NCBI GenBank assembly: GCA_016789305.1
Contig: JAEURJ010000014.1
Span: 186,001 to 250,000 of the forward strand
Source of the DNA: Anaerolineales bacterium
GTDB lineage: Bacteria > Chloroflexota > Anaerolineae > Anaerolineales > Villigracilaceae
Length of the DNA stretch: 64,000 nt
Direction of reading: 5' to 3'
Shown: positions 26,954 to 35,873 of the stretch, piece after piece
Position numbering within the stretch: position 1 is the stretch's first letter
How the letters are laid out: the number at the start of each line of letters is the position of its first letter
The notes under the pieces: generated by a model
Told to the model about the DNA's origin: nothing
What the model saw: the letters and a program-made list of their open reading frames with translations, nothing else
Databases searched by the model: none
Program-made: the position numbers and the translations under genes

Positions 26954-27418
26954 ATGACTCAAGCAAAACCCATTAGTGCCTCCCGCATCCAACTCGCCCA
27001 ATTGATGCAGCCCGAACACGCCAATAACCATGGCAACGTCCACGGCGGCTGGATCATGAAGCTCGTCGACGAAGCCGGCGCGCTGGCTTGCATGCGCCAC
27101 TCGCAATGCAAGGTCGTCACTGTCGCCATCGACTCGATGACCTTTCGCAATCCGATCCGCATCGGCGATCTAGTCATTTTGAACGCAGAGGTTTCCTTCA
27201 CTGGTCGCAGCTCGATGGAAACCGAAGTGAAAGTGATCGCAGAAAATCCCATTACCGGCGAACGCACCACTACCAACACTGCCTATCTTGTGTACGTTGC
27301 GCTCGATGACAACGGCAAGCCGCAATCTGTTCCAGAGTTGATCGCCGAAACACCGGAGCAAAAGGAACGAATGGAACAGGCCAGGGCTCGTCAGTCGTAT
27401 CGCCTTTCACAGAAATAG
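26954..27418 (+). CDS. Hotdog-fold acyl-CoA thioesterase (YciA/BFIT type)
   Basis: A 154-residue single-hotdog thioesterase. The catalytic region NNHGNVHGGWIMKLVDEAGALAC carries the Asn/His-Gly-Gly and Asp of the family, and SFTGRSSMETEVKV follows in the second strand set. It hydrolyses acyl-CoA in the cytoplasm, usually as a hexamer. The membrane glycosyltransferase gene starts three bases after its stop. Confidence 0.9.
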   Translation: MTQAKPISASRIQLAQLMQPEHANNHGNVHGGWIMKLVDEAGALACMRHSQCKVVTVAIDSMTFRNPIRIGDLVILNAEVSFTGRSSMETEVKVIAENPITGERTTTNTAYLVYVALDDNGKPQSVPELIAETPEQKERMEQARARQSYRLSQK

Positions 27419-27421
27419 TCC

Positions 27422-28954
27422 ATGCAAAACAAGTTTCGTGAACTTCCCCTCTATTTACTTTTAATCACATTTCTCATCTTCGGTCTTTTTACTTTCAAAG
27501 ATTACGGCCTTTCATGGGATGAGCCGCTGTACTACGATTACGGCAAAGCCTCGCAATACGCCTATTCTATTTCCGCCCGCATCGATGGCACATTTGATCT
27601 CGAAAAATCCTACGGCACTTCCGCCAGCGACCATGTCACTCGCGGCCCTGCTTATCTTCTAATCGGCGGCCTTGTTGAAAGCCTGCTTGAAACTGCTGGT
27701 TTGGATATGGCTTCTGCCTGGCATTTGACCAACTTCCTAACCTACCTCATCGGCCTGACATTTTTCTACTTCCTCACACGCCTCTGGCTGGACCCGTGGC
27801 CTGCCGCGCTTTCAACGGCATTCTTCGCCACCCAGCCAGTTCTGTGGAATCACGCCTTCATCAATCCCAAAGACATGCCATTCGCCGTATTTTTTCTTAT
27901 CAGCGTATTCCTCGGCCTCCGCATGATCGATAGTTGGGGCGAAAATCCAAAAGGGGTCCAAACCATCCTGCCGGGTATCTTTCTTGGCATCACCACCTCG
28001 ATTCGCTTTATCGCACCGTATATTGTCTTATTACTTTTCTTGTATTTCATCACCAAAAAGAATTGGAAAACCATCTGGGCCTTTATTCCATACGGTACGA
28101 CTGCGATCATCACAATGATCGCGCTCTGGCCCTTCCTCTGGCCCAACCCTGTGGAACGATTTTTATTTACACTTCAAGCCATGTCCGAGACGTCTGCAAA
28201 TTTAAAGATTCTATTCATGGGCAAGGCGCTTCCCGCGTACGACCTGCCGCGAAGATATTTTCCAACCCTGCTCGTCGCCACGTTGACCGAACCCACCTGG
28301 ATTCTTTTTGCAATTGGCGCTGTCACTGCACTCTATAAAAGCTTCAAGCAAAAAGTTGACCATGCCAAGCTGGGCATAATCCTGGCTTGGTTCGGAATCG
28401 TCATCACATTGCTCGTCATTGCCAATCCACCCAATTCAGATGCGTATCGGCATTATCTCTTCATGCTTCCGCCTGTTTTTATTTTTGCGGGATTTGGCAT
28501 TAACGAGATCATCAAACGAATTAATCTTCATTGGCTCAAATATGCCGTGGCATTATTAATTCTGGCGCCGGCCATTTACAACAACATTACACTCCATCCT
28601 TATCAATACGCCTATTACAACAGCTTAATTGGCGGTACAAAATCCGCCTTTCGCGAGTACGAAACCGATTACTGGCTAACCTGTTACAAGGAGGCTGTTG
28701 AAGATTTCAACACAGTTGCTCCGCAAAACGCCAGGCTCTTTGTCAAGCGCGAGCCATATATCGCTTCCTATTACACACGCACAGACATTACTGTGCTGGA
28801 CTACCGCACAGATTTAAAAACCGCCAAACCTGGAGACTTCCTCCTCATCAACTCACGCACAAATGAAGATATCCAAACGATGAAGGATGCGTCAACATAC
28901 CTCGAAGTTGGGCGTAATGATGCCACCTTCTGTGTCATCAAACAAATTCCCTAG
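27422..28954 (+). CDS. GT39-like (GT-C fold) membrane glycosyltransferase
   Basis: A 510-residue protein with about eleven membrane segments. An extracytoplasmic SWDEPLYYDYGKA motif (residues about 34-46) after the first segment carries the D-E pair expected of lipid-phosphosugar-dependent PMT/ArnT-like enzymes; HAFINPKDMPF in the second large loop is a further PMT-like feature. The soluble C-terminal part (about 415-505) ends the chain. It probably transfers a sugar from a polyprenyl phosphate to an envelope acceptor; donor and acceptor are unknown. Confidence 0.8.
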   Translation: MQNKFRELPLYLLLITFLIFGLFTFKDYGLSWDEPLYYDYGKASQYAYSISARIDGTFDLEKSYGTSASDHVTRGPAYLLIGGLVESLLETAGLDMASAWHLTNFLTYLIGLTFFYFLTRLWLDPWPAALSTAFFATQPVLWNHAFINPKDMPFAVFFLISVFLGLRMIDSWGENPKGVQTILPGIFLGITTSIRFIAPYIVLLLFLYFITKKNWKTIWAFIPYGTTAIITMIALWPFLWPNPVERFLFTLQAMSETSANLKILFMGKALPAYDLPRRYFPTLLVATLTEPTWILFAIGAVTALYKSFKQKVDHAKLGIILAWFGIVITLLVIANPPNSDAYRHYLFMLPPVFIFAGFGINEIIKRINLHWLKYAVALLILAPAIYNNITLHPYQYAYYNSLIGGTKSAFREYETDYWLTCYKEAVEDFNTVAPQNARLFVKREPYIASYYTRTDITVLDYRTDLKTAKPGDFLLINSRTNEDIQTMKDASTYLEVGRNDATFCVIKQIP

Positions 28955-28962
28955 CCATGGAG

Positions 28963-28982
28963 TCCAGCAGCAAGCTGCTGGA
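28963..28982 (+). repeat. Short hairpin between two membrane-protein genes
   Basis: Nine-base arms (TCCAGCAGC and complement) around an AA loop. No T-run follows, so it is probably an mRNA hairpin rather than a terminator. Confidence 0.5.
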
Positions 28983-28993
28983 ATTTCACAAAA

Positions 28994-30970
28994 ATGAACC
29001 ATCCTCGCCGCACTTCAAAAACATCAGTCCTTATCTTTGGCCTGCTTACCCTCATCGCCTATGGCCTGCTTGTCCCATTCACCGGCTTCTATTGGGATGA
29101 TTGGCCATTTGCATGGATTGCAAAATTCCTCGGCCCGGCTGAATTCATCCCAGCCTTTATGCCATTTCGTCCATTTCTGGGTCCAATCTTTTACGTCACA
29201 ACCAGTTTGATTCCGCCATATCCGATTTACTGGCAGGTCTTCGCTGTTGTGATCCGTTTTGTTATGGGTCTCTCTTTGTGGTGGAGCCTTGGAAAATTAT
29301 GGCCAGAAAAAAAACGCTTAAACTTTATTGCCACGCTGCTCTTCATCGTCTTCCCGGGATACAGCCAGCATTGGGTGGCATTGACTCATATCAATCAGGA
29401 ATTAATTCCGTTTATTTTCTACATCCTGTCCTTTGGCTTTACATTCAAGGCACTCAGAGCAGAAAAGCCGCTTCCATACACGATTATCGCAATCCTGCTA
29501 CAGATCTGCGGCATTTACCCCACCGAATATTTCTTCCCACTCGAAAGCCTGCGCTTTCTGCTGCTGTTCTTCTTTTATTTTGAAGGAACTCTTATCAGCA
29601 GGTTTTTCTCCACCATAAGGGCTTGGTGGGCATATTTACTTGTATGGATTTCAAATGCCCTTTGGCTGGTGTATTACTACAAATTCGGACCATATAATTC
29701 CTATGAAGTCACTGCTGTCGAGGCCACCAACTACACAGGAATACTTCTTGAAATCCTGGATACGATCTGGAAGGCTTGTTTCTACATTTGGGTGCAAATT
29801 TTCACCCTGCTTGCTAAAACGATCACAGCGCCCACTTCGCTGCTCACCATTGCATTGATCGTGGTTTCCTTCGTGATCCTCACTCGCGTCGGGCCGTTTC
29901 TTCAAGGTGAGAGTGAAAACAAAACCTTCTCCATCTTCCTGATCATCACTGGATTTATCAGCATTCTACTGGGACGTATTCCCTCCCTTGCCGCCGAACT
30001 TCCCTTGAGATTACAAACCGGCTATGACCGCTTTATGGTTTCAATGATGATCGGATGTATTTTTTTTGCAATCGGCGCCATTGAACTATCCATTCGCAAC
30101 GACAAAATCCGCTCAACAATTTACATCCTGCTCGTCGCGCTGGGTATCGGTCAGCAGTTCTATACAGCCAACGTCTTTCGCCGTGACTGGGAAAAACAAA
30201 AAGAGTTTTACTGGCAACTCACCTCGCGCATCCCGGCGTTGAAACCAAACACAACGCTGCTCACCTATCAACTACCCACAGAATACGAACCTGACCTTTC
30301 CTACACCGGTCCCATCAACTGGATGTATGCTCCAAATTTCACGCCGCCGAATTTGCCTTACGCTTTGATATTTACTGAAAAAAGGATCGGCGGCTCAACC
30401 CTGCCCTCGCTGGCTCCTGATTCGCCTATAAAATTCAACTACCGAACGGCTATTTTCAACGGGTCCACTTCACAAGCTGTGGTGATCTACATGCCGGTCA
30501 ATGGCTGCGTACGCGTACTTGACCCGTCTCGCGGAGACGTGGATATTTATTCCAAACAGCCGGATGAGTTGACACAGGCTATTTCATTATCAAACCCATC
30601 GCTGATCACCCCCGATCCCGAAACTCCGGCTTCACCATTTTTCCTGGATGAAAAGGATCCGGTCAATTGGTGCGCCTACTTTACAAAAGCGGAACTGGCT
30701 CACCAGCTCAAGGAGTATGAAAAGACAGTCAATCTTCTGAATGAAGCCATGGCAATTGGCTACAAGCCAGAGGATTTAAATGAATGGCTCATCTACATCG
30801 ACTCACTTGCGCGCACAGGGGAAGTTGAATCAGCGAACGAAAAATCTCTCGAATTGCTGAGTCAGGACTCCCGTATGAAAAGAGGCGTGTGTGTCGTGTG
30901 GAATCAGTTGAAAGCGCAGGGAATCGAATCGGCGGTTCAAGCCCAGGAATCGTTCGGTTGCAATCAATAA
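28994..30970 (+). CDS. Large membrane protein with C-terminal TPR-like region, GT-C-like
   Basis: A 658-residue protein: about eleven membrane segments in the first 400 residues, then a soluble domain. After the first segment comes FYWDDWPFAW, a W-D-D loop at the place where GT-C glycosyltransferases hold their catalytic Asp. Residues about 560-650 look like TPR helices (YFTKAELAHQLKEYEKTVNLL). It sits in the same operon as the GT39-like gene, so a role in envelope glycosylation is reasonable but not shown. Confidence 0.65.
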   Translation: MNHPRRTSKTSVLIFGLLTLIAYGLLVPFTGFYWDDWPFAWIAKFLGPAEFIPAFMPFRPFLGPIFYVTTSLIPPYPIYWQVFAVVIRFVMGLSLWWSLGKLWPEKKRLNFIATLLFIVFPGYSQHWVALTHINQELIPFIFYILSFGFTFKALRAEKPLPYTIIAILLQICGIYPTEYFFPLESLRFLLLFFFYFEGTLISRFFSTIRAWWAYLLVWISNALWLVYYYKFGPYNSYEVTAVEATNYTGILLEILDTIWKACFYIWVQIFTLLAKTITAPTSLLTIALIVVSFVILTRVGPFLQGESENKTFSIFLIITGFISILLGRIPSLAAELPLRLQTGYDRFMVSMMIGCIFFAIGAIELSIRNDKIRSTIYILLVALGIGQQFYTANVFRRDWEKQKEFYWQLTSRIPALKPNTTLLTYQLPTEYEPDLSYTGPINWMYAPNFTPPNLPYALIFTEKRIGGSTLPSLAPDSPIKFNYRTAIFNGSTSQAVVIYMPVNGCVRVLDPSRGDVDIYSKQPDELTQAISLSNPSLITPDPETPASPFFLDEKDPVNWCAYFTKAELAHQLKEYEKTVNLLNEAMAIGYKPEDLNEWLIYIDSLARTGEVESANEKSLELLSQDSRMKRGVCVVWNQLKAQGIESAVQAQESFGCNQ

Positions 30971-30986
30971 AAACTTACGCTACATG

Positions 30987-30992
30987 TATAAT
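30987..30992 (+). promoter_or_regulatory. -10 box for the polysaccharide deacetylase gene
   Basis: TATAAT ends eight bases before the ATG at 31001; no Shine-Dalgarno sequence lies between. Confidence 0.55.
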
Positions 30993-31000
30993 CTCATTCT

Positions 31001-31852
31001 ATGACTCCCTCGCCTCGTTTATTGCTGACCATCGATTACGAATCATGGTACGCACTTTCCCGCCGTTACGACAATTTGGAATCCGACAAACGTCACGCAT
31101 TGGATAAAAGCTTTGCACGCGATGCAATTGACCCGATTCTTGAAAAGCTAAAAGATTCGAAAGCGACCTTTTACATGGTTGGCGAATTGGTGGAATGGTA
31201 TCCCGATTTGCCGCAAAAAATTTTTGACGCGGGTCACGAAGTGGGTTTTCATTGTCAGGTACACCGGCCGTTAACCACGGTGGAAGATATCAAGCACGAT
31301 CTGGAAAGATCGGCGGGATGGCGAAGGAAATTCAACGTGCGCGGCTATCGTGCGCCAATGATCCGAACCATCGAAGATCTATATCCGTTGTTGGAACAAA
31401 ATGATTTTACATATAGTTCTTCGCTCTACGCGCCAACGGGAACGAAAATACAAAAGAATAATATTTGGGAATTTCCAGTCAGCACCTATCCATTGTTTGG
31501 ACACCCCGACACCTTGCTCGCATCGCGTCACATGAGCATGGAATTATTGATAGGCGGTGAATTTCCGTATGCCTCCAGCATGATGAGCGGATTATTTCCG
31601 CGGGCGGTGTTCAAGATCATCGAACGCGAATTAAAAAAAGGATTGAGCCCGATCATTTTTCTTCATCCCTATGAAATTATCCGACCGGAGAATTGGCCGA
31701 AGCGTCTGGCAAAGGATATCGCTGCGCATCCACTTCTTTACCCTTTCACTTTAAGCAAATCATCTTTCATGGACGACCTGATCCGATCCTTCCCCATCTC
31801 CCCTGTGCTCGATTTTGTGAACGAGAATATTCATGAACATTCAAAAAGTTGA
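31001..31852 (+). CDS. NodB-type polysaccharide deacetylase
   Basis: A 283-residue carbohydrate esterase 4-like protein. TIDYE near residue 8 gives the catalytic Asp, GFHCQVHRPL supplies the H-x-x-x-H metal pair, and GYRAPM the conserved Arg. Such enzymes remove N-acetyl groups from cell-wall or exopolysaccharide sugars. There is no signal peptide, which suggests a cytoplasmic step on a lipid-linked intermediate. The last 20 bases overlap the next gene. Confidence 0.85.
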   Translation: MTPSPRLLLTIDYESWYALSRRYDNLESDKRHALDKSFARDAIDPILEKLKDSKATFYMVGELVEWYPDLPQKIFDAGHEVGFHCQVHRPLTTVEDIKHDLERSAGWRRKFNVRGYRAPMIRTIEDLYPLLEQNDFTYSSSLYAPTGTKIQKNNIWEFPVSTYPLFGHPDTLLASRHMSMELLIGGEFPYASSMMSGLFPRAVFKIIERELKKGLSPIIFLHPYEIIRPENWPKRLAKDIAAHPLLYPFTLSKSSFMDDLIRSFPISPVLDFVNENIHEHSKS

Positions 31853-32855
31853 CGTACTGAATTTCCCCGCGCTCGAAAAGAAGCTGGGATTTGCCGGTTT
31901 GGAAAACTGGTCGAAACTTGCCAGCACGATGTATGGCTATGAAGTTCATCGCCTAACTGCTTCAGAAAACGGTGAAGTACTAGCCGCACTAAATCTGGTT
32001 GAAATCAAGCACCCAGTCTTTGGTCACTATCTCACCACTTCACCGTATGGAAGTTACGGCGGATTTGCGTATAAAGATATTCAAGCGCGGGATGGACTCC
32101 TAAAAGAAGGAAGCCACCTCGCCAGCGGACTCGGCGTCACCTATGCAGTCATCCGCGCAATTGATGACGCTTCAACCCCTCCCGAAGGCTGGGTCTCGCA
32201 TCCGTTATATTGCACCTATCTCATTGATTTACCTGCAAACTCAGACGACTTATTAAAAACTTTTTCGTCCGATCATCGCAATCACGTTCGTAAATCTCTA
32301 AAAAAGGGATTGAGTACCCGCTTTGGTCATCTCGATCTTTTGGACGATGCCTATGCCGGGTTATCCAAAAGTATGCATGAGTTAGGGTCGCCGTATCACA
32401 GCAAGAACTATCTAAAAACGATGGCAGAGCTTTTGGGGAATAATTTGGAATTTGCCGTGTTATATGATCCACATGGAAAAATTGCCGGGGCCGGCGTCTT
32501 TATTTATCAAGGCAATACCGTCTCCAATTTGCACGCCAACATCCTGCGGGACACGCGTTCGTTGTATGCCGGTGAATTCTTCTATTGGTCTGTGATCGAG
32601 CGCGGCATTGCAAAGGGCCTTAAAACCTTTGACCTTGGTCGCAGCTTGATCGGTTCCGGAAATGAAGTCTTCAAAATGAAATGGTCACCAAGAAAACAAC
32701 CGCTCGCCTATTGGTATTGGCTTGCCCCGGGCGAACACCTTCCTTCCATCAATCAAAAAAATCCAAAATTCCAGGCGGTTATCGCGATCTGGAAGCGATT
32801 ACCCGCATTTGTTGTCAAATTTATCGGGCCTTACATCATCCGTGGCCTTGCATAA
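31833..32855 (+). CDS. FemAB-like/GNAT-fold peptidyl- or acyltransferase
   Basis: A 340-residue protein with tandem GNAT folds like the FemX/CelD (BioF2-like) group. LLKTFSSDHRNHVRKSLKKG is the conserved entry to the second domain, and FDLGRSLIGSGNEVFKMKW near residue 275 is the typical C-terminal signature (F-D-x-G-R, then K-x-x-W). In exopolysaccharide clusters these enzymes acylate or add amino acids to sugars. It overlaps the deacetylase gene, which supports a shared pathway. Confidence 0.8.
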   Translation: MNIQKVDVLNFPALEKKLGFAGLENWSKLASTMYGYEVHRLTASENGEVLAALNLVEIKHPVFGHYLTTSPYGSYGGFAYKDIQARDGLLKEGSHLASGLGVTYAVIRAIDDASTPPEGWVSHPLYCTYLIDLPANSDDLLKTFSSDHRNHVRKSLKKGLSTRFGHLDLLDDAYAGLSKSMHELGSPYHSKNYLKTMAELLGNNLEFAVLYDPHGKIAGAGVFIYQGNTVSNLHANILRDTRSLYAGEFFYWSVIERGIAKGLKTFDLGRSLIGSGNEVFKMKWSPRKQPLAYWYWLAPGEHLPSINQKNPKFQAVIAIWKRLPAFVVKFIGPYIIRGLA

Positions 32856-32871
32856 TTAAAGTTGGAGATCC

Positions 32872-33474
32872 ATGAGCTATACGATTTATCCTCTCAAAGA
32901 ACTAAAAACAGACCAACTTCCCGAAATCGCCACACTTCATCTCGGCGACCACGGCCTGCTCACACAGCTTGGTTATCCTTTTGTGCTGCGATACTTCGAG
33001 ATCGTCCTCAAAGACAATCGCGTTGTTGGTGTGATCGCGAAAGACGACCAAAATGGAAAACTTATTGGTTACAACATCGCTTCTCCAGAACCTTCATCCC
33101 TTACATCACAACTCACTGACGACAAAGTCTGGTTTATCAAAGAAATCATCAAAGTCATTTTCACGCATCCATCCGCGTTCATTCAACTCGTCGTCTCCAG
33201 CTTCACGATCAAAAGCCAAATGGAAGATGAAGCCGATGCCATCGAAAGCCTCTACTTAACCATCGACGAAAATTATCGTGGTCAAAAAGTGGGCCGCACA
33301 CTTCAGCAGGGGCTTTTTGAAGAGGCGCGCAAGGCAGGTTACAAACGCATCGTCGGCAGCATCGAAACATGGAACGAAGCCAGTATCAAAATGTGCCAGT
33401 CCAATGGCTTCGTCATCAAGACGACTTTCCGCGAAGGTAAATTCATCCGACATCGAATCGAGAAAATCCTATGA
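32872..33474 (+). CDS. GNAT family N-acetyltransferase
   Basis: A 200-residue acetyltransferase. The acetyl-CoA pyrophosphate-binding motif lies around DENYRGQKVGRTLQQ (R/Q-x-x-G-x-G/A form), followed by IVGSIETWNEASIKMCQSNGF, the usual end of the fold. It overlaps the next gene by four bases. The substrate is unknown; position after the FemAB-like gene suggests an amino-sugar, but this is weak. Confidence 0.8.
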   Translation: MSYTIYPLKELKTDQLPEIATLHLGDHGLLTQLGYPFVLRYFEIVLKDNRVVGVIAKDDQNGKLIGYNIASPEPSSLTSQLTDDKVWFIKEIIKVIFTHPSAFIQLVVSSFTIKSQMEDEADAIESLYLTIDENYRGQKVGRTLQQGLFEEARKAGYKRIVGSIETWNEASIKMCQSNGFVIKTTFREGKFIRHRIEKIL

Positions 33475-34448
33475 CCACGCATCGTGAAAGAATTCAAACC
33501 ACACTACAAGGCAAGCAGCCAGATCGTACTCCCATCGCCCTCTGGCGACATTTTCCCGTTGACGACCAAAACCCTGAAACGCTTGCTGCTGCCACACTTA
33601 ACTTCCAACAAATTTATGATTTTGATCTTGTCAAAGTCACACCCGCTTCCTCGTTCGCTGTCCGTGATTGGGGTGTGGAGGATAAATGGACAGGTCTTAC
33701 TGAGGGCAGCCGCGAATATACCAAGCGCGTCATTCATAACCCGCAGGATTGGGAATCCTTAACCGTTCTTGATCCAAAAACGTCCCCGCATCTTTCCGCA
33801 CAGTTGACCTGCCTCCGTCTCATCCGGCAGAATCTCAGTCCAGACACTCCTCTGCTGCAAACTGTGTTCAGTCCATTGGCACAGGCGAAAAACCTGGCAG
33901 GCAACGAAACATTGATCGCACACATTCGTCAACATCCGGAAGCCGTGATGAAGGGACTGGACACCATCGCGAAGACTACTCGGAAATTTATCGAAGCTGC
34001 AATGGAGATCGGCATCGACGGAATCTTCTACGCCATCCAACACGCACAAGCCAGCTTGCTATCTCTCGATGAATATAAAAAATTCGGCATCGCAAACGAC
34101 CAACATGTCCTGGAGCCAACCAACGATTTGTGGTGCAACATGCTGCACTTACACGGAAAAGATGTTTACTTTTCATTGCTGCGTTTGTTGAATTTTCAGA
34201 TCGTCAACTGGCACGACCGTGAAACGTATCCCACATTAGCCGAAGCGCAGGATCTCTTCAAAGGTGTGATGTGCGGCGGCCTGAGGCAGGATACTCTCGT
34301 CTACGAGGATCAGGCTAAAGTTAAGGAAGAAGCGGCAGATGCCATCGCGCAGACAAAAGGTCAACGCTTCATCATGGGTACGGGCTGTGTCGTTCCTGTC
34401 ATCGCATCCCATGGAAATTTGATGACCGCAAGAAAGAGTGTCGAATGA
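33471..34448 (+). CDS. Uroporphyrinogen decarboxylase (URO-D) family protein
   Basis: A 325-residue TIM-barrel protein of the URO-D superfamily. The start RERIQTTLQGKQPDRTPIALW is typical of the non-HemE branch, as are LLQTVFSPLAQA and the later NWHDRE. This branch includes corrinoid-dependent methyltransferases (MtaA/CmuA-like) as well as true decarboxylases; no other haem gene is near, so haem synthesis is not supported. It is joined by four-base overlaps to the GNAT and rsmD genes. Confidence 0.8.
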   Translation: MTTHRERIQTTLQGKQPDRTPIALWRHFPVDDQNPETLAAATLNFQQIYDFDLVKVTPASSFAVRDWGVEDKWTGLTEGSREYTKRVIHNPQDWESLTVLDPKTSPHLSAQLTCLRLIRQNLSPDTPLLQTVFSPLAQAKNLAGNETLIAHIRQHPEAVMKGLDTIAKTTRKFIEAAMEIGIDGIFYAIQHAQASLLSLDEYKKFGIANDQHVLEPTNDLWCNMLHLHGKDVYFSLLRLLNFQIVNWHDRETYPTLAEAQDLFKGVMCGGLRQDTLVYEDQAKVKEEAADAIAQTKGQRFIMGTGCVVPVIASHGNLMTARKSVE

Positions 34449-34999
34449 GTTTAAGAGTCATCGCAGGATCCGCAAAAGGCCGCAAGTTGATGTCTGTACC
34501 GGGTGATACTACGCGCCCGGTCATGGACCGCGTCAAAGAGGCATTGTTCAACATTCTCATGGATGACGTGATCGACTCAAGCTGGTGGGATCTGTTTGCA
34601 GGCACCGGCGCGATCGGCATCGAAGCCATCAGCCGCGGCGCAAAGTTTGTACGCTTCTCCGATTTGAATCGCGCACCGATCGACACGATCAAGGCAAACG
34701 TCAGCCACTGCAAATTCGACACACAAAGCGAAGTGAGGCGTGGAGATGCGTTTTCGATGCTCGCCGGCATCGCCGATAAAAAATTTGAATACATTTATAT
34801 CGCGCCGCCGCAATACAAGGAGATGTGGTCGAACGCACTGAAACTCGCCGACGATCACATGGACTGGCTGACGGAAGACGGCACGGTGATCGTGCAAATC
34901 GACCCAACGGAATATCAGGAAATCACGCTGAACAATCTTGTCGAGGGCGAGCAAAGAAAATATGGAAGTACGTTGTTGATATTTTATGATCGCACTTGA
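34445..34999 (+). CDS. rsmD: 16S rRNA (guanine-966-N2)-methyltransferase RsmD-like
   Basis: A 184-residue Rossmann methyltransferase. RVIAGSAKGRKL and TRPVMDRVKEALFNIL are the RsmD N-terminal signature, and DLFAGTGAIGIEAISRGA is the SAM-binding motif I. Motif IV, normally D/N-P-P-F/Y, reads A120-P-P-Q123 here, so the residue that positions the target amino group is missing. Either it is an RsmD variant with a changed mechanism or its activity has shifted. It overlaps the URO-D gene by four bases. Confidence 0.83.
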   Translation: MSLRVIAGSAKGRKLMSVPGDTTRPVMDRVKEALFNILMDDVIDSSWWDLFAGTGAIGIEAISRGAKFVRFSDLNRAPIDTIKANVSHCKFDTQSEVRRGDAFSMLAGIADKKFEYIYIAPPQYKEMWSNALKLADDHMDWLTEDGTVIVQIDPTEYQEITLNNLVEGEQRKYGSTLLIFYDRT

Positions 35000-35038
35000 C
35001 GCTTTTCAAGTGTCTCATTTTATAAAAGGCGGTTCTTC

Positions 35039-35818
35039 ATGAGTTCACTCGTTACCATGTTTTTACTTTCTGGCCTTGTCATCTTTTGCATGATGATTGC
35101 GCTTTGGTTATTGAGTTTATTAATCAAGAACGCCAGCATCGTGGATATCTTCTGGGGCCTCGGTTTTGTGCTGGTGGCATGGGTAAATTACCTGCTCTCA
35201 CCTTTTATCTCGCCAGCCAAATTGTTGATGACGATCCTCGTCACCGTTTGGGGTTTGAGACTCGCCCTGCACATCGGCATCCGTAATTGGGGAAAGCCGG
35301 AAGATTTCCGTTACGCAAAATGGCGTCAGGAAAACGGTCCGCGCTGGTGGTGGGTTTCATTTTTCAAGGTATTTCTGCTGCAGGGAATTATCATGTGGAT
35401 CGTATCCGCGCCGATCATTTCCATCATCGTGACCGATGGGATCCCTCCGCTCTCGCCTCTTGCCCTACTCGGTGGACTGGTTTGGGCATACGGATTCTTT
35501 TTCGAAGCTGTGGGAGATTGGCAGCTTGCACGGTTCATTGCAAACCCCACAAACAAGGGAAAATTGATGACGACCGGCGTTTGGAAATATACCCGCCACC
35601 CCAATTATTTTGGCGATGCAGCACAATGGTGTGGATTCTATTTGATCGCGCTCGCTTCCGGCGGCTGGTGGACGATCTTCTCACCGCTGATCATGACCTT
35701 TTTGCTGGTGCGCGTTTCGGGTGTGGCTTTGCTTGAAAGGACAATGAAGAATAAACCAGGCTATCAAGAATATATGAAACGGACGAATGCGTTCGTCCCA
35801 TGGTTTCCAAAGAAATAA
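35039..35818 (+). CDS. DUF1295 / steroid 5-alpha-reductase-like membrane protein
   Basis: A 259-residue protein with about six membrane segments. The C-terminal half has the reductase-like block KGKLMTTGVWKYTRHPNYFGDAAQWCGFYLIAL, with R-H-P-N-Y binding NADPH in relatives. Homologues are annotated as DUF1295; they may reduce or methylate isoprenoid-like lipids. It is monocistronic and ends at a strong bidirectional terminator. Confidence 0.87.
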   Translation: MSSLVTMFLLSGLVIFCMMIALWLLSLLIKNASIVDIFWGLGFVLVAWVNYLLSPFISPAKLLMTILVTVWGLRLALHIGIRNWGKPEDFRYAKWRQENGPRWWWVSFFKVFLLQGIIMWIVSAPIISIIVTDGIPPLSPLALLGGLVWAYGFFFEAVGDWQLARFIANPTNKGKLMTTGVWKYTRHPNYFGDAAQWCGFYLIALASGGWWTIFSPLIMTFLLVRVSGVALLERTMKNKPGYQEYMKRTNAFVPWFPKK

Positions 35819-35837
35819 CAGAAACACTTTCAAACTC

Positions 35838-35873
35838 GCTCAAGTTGGGGCTAAGCCCCAACTTGAGCTTTTT
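35838..35873. terminator. Bidirectional terminator between DUF1295 and phosphoesterase genes
   Basis: Perfect 15-base arms 35838-35852 and 35854-35868 (GCTCAAGTTGGGGCT and complement) with a one-base loop, then five T. The last two of those bases are part of the phosphoesterase stop codon on the other strand. Confidence 0.88.

Noticed and set aside
33471..34448. Calling the URO-D family gene hemE
   Set aside because: No haem genes are nearby and the sequence resembles the methyltransferase-like branch; only the superfamily is safe.
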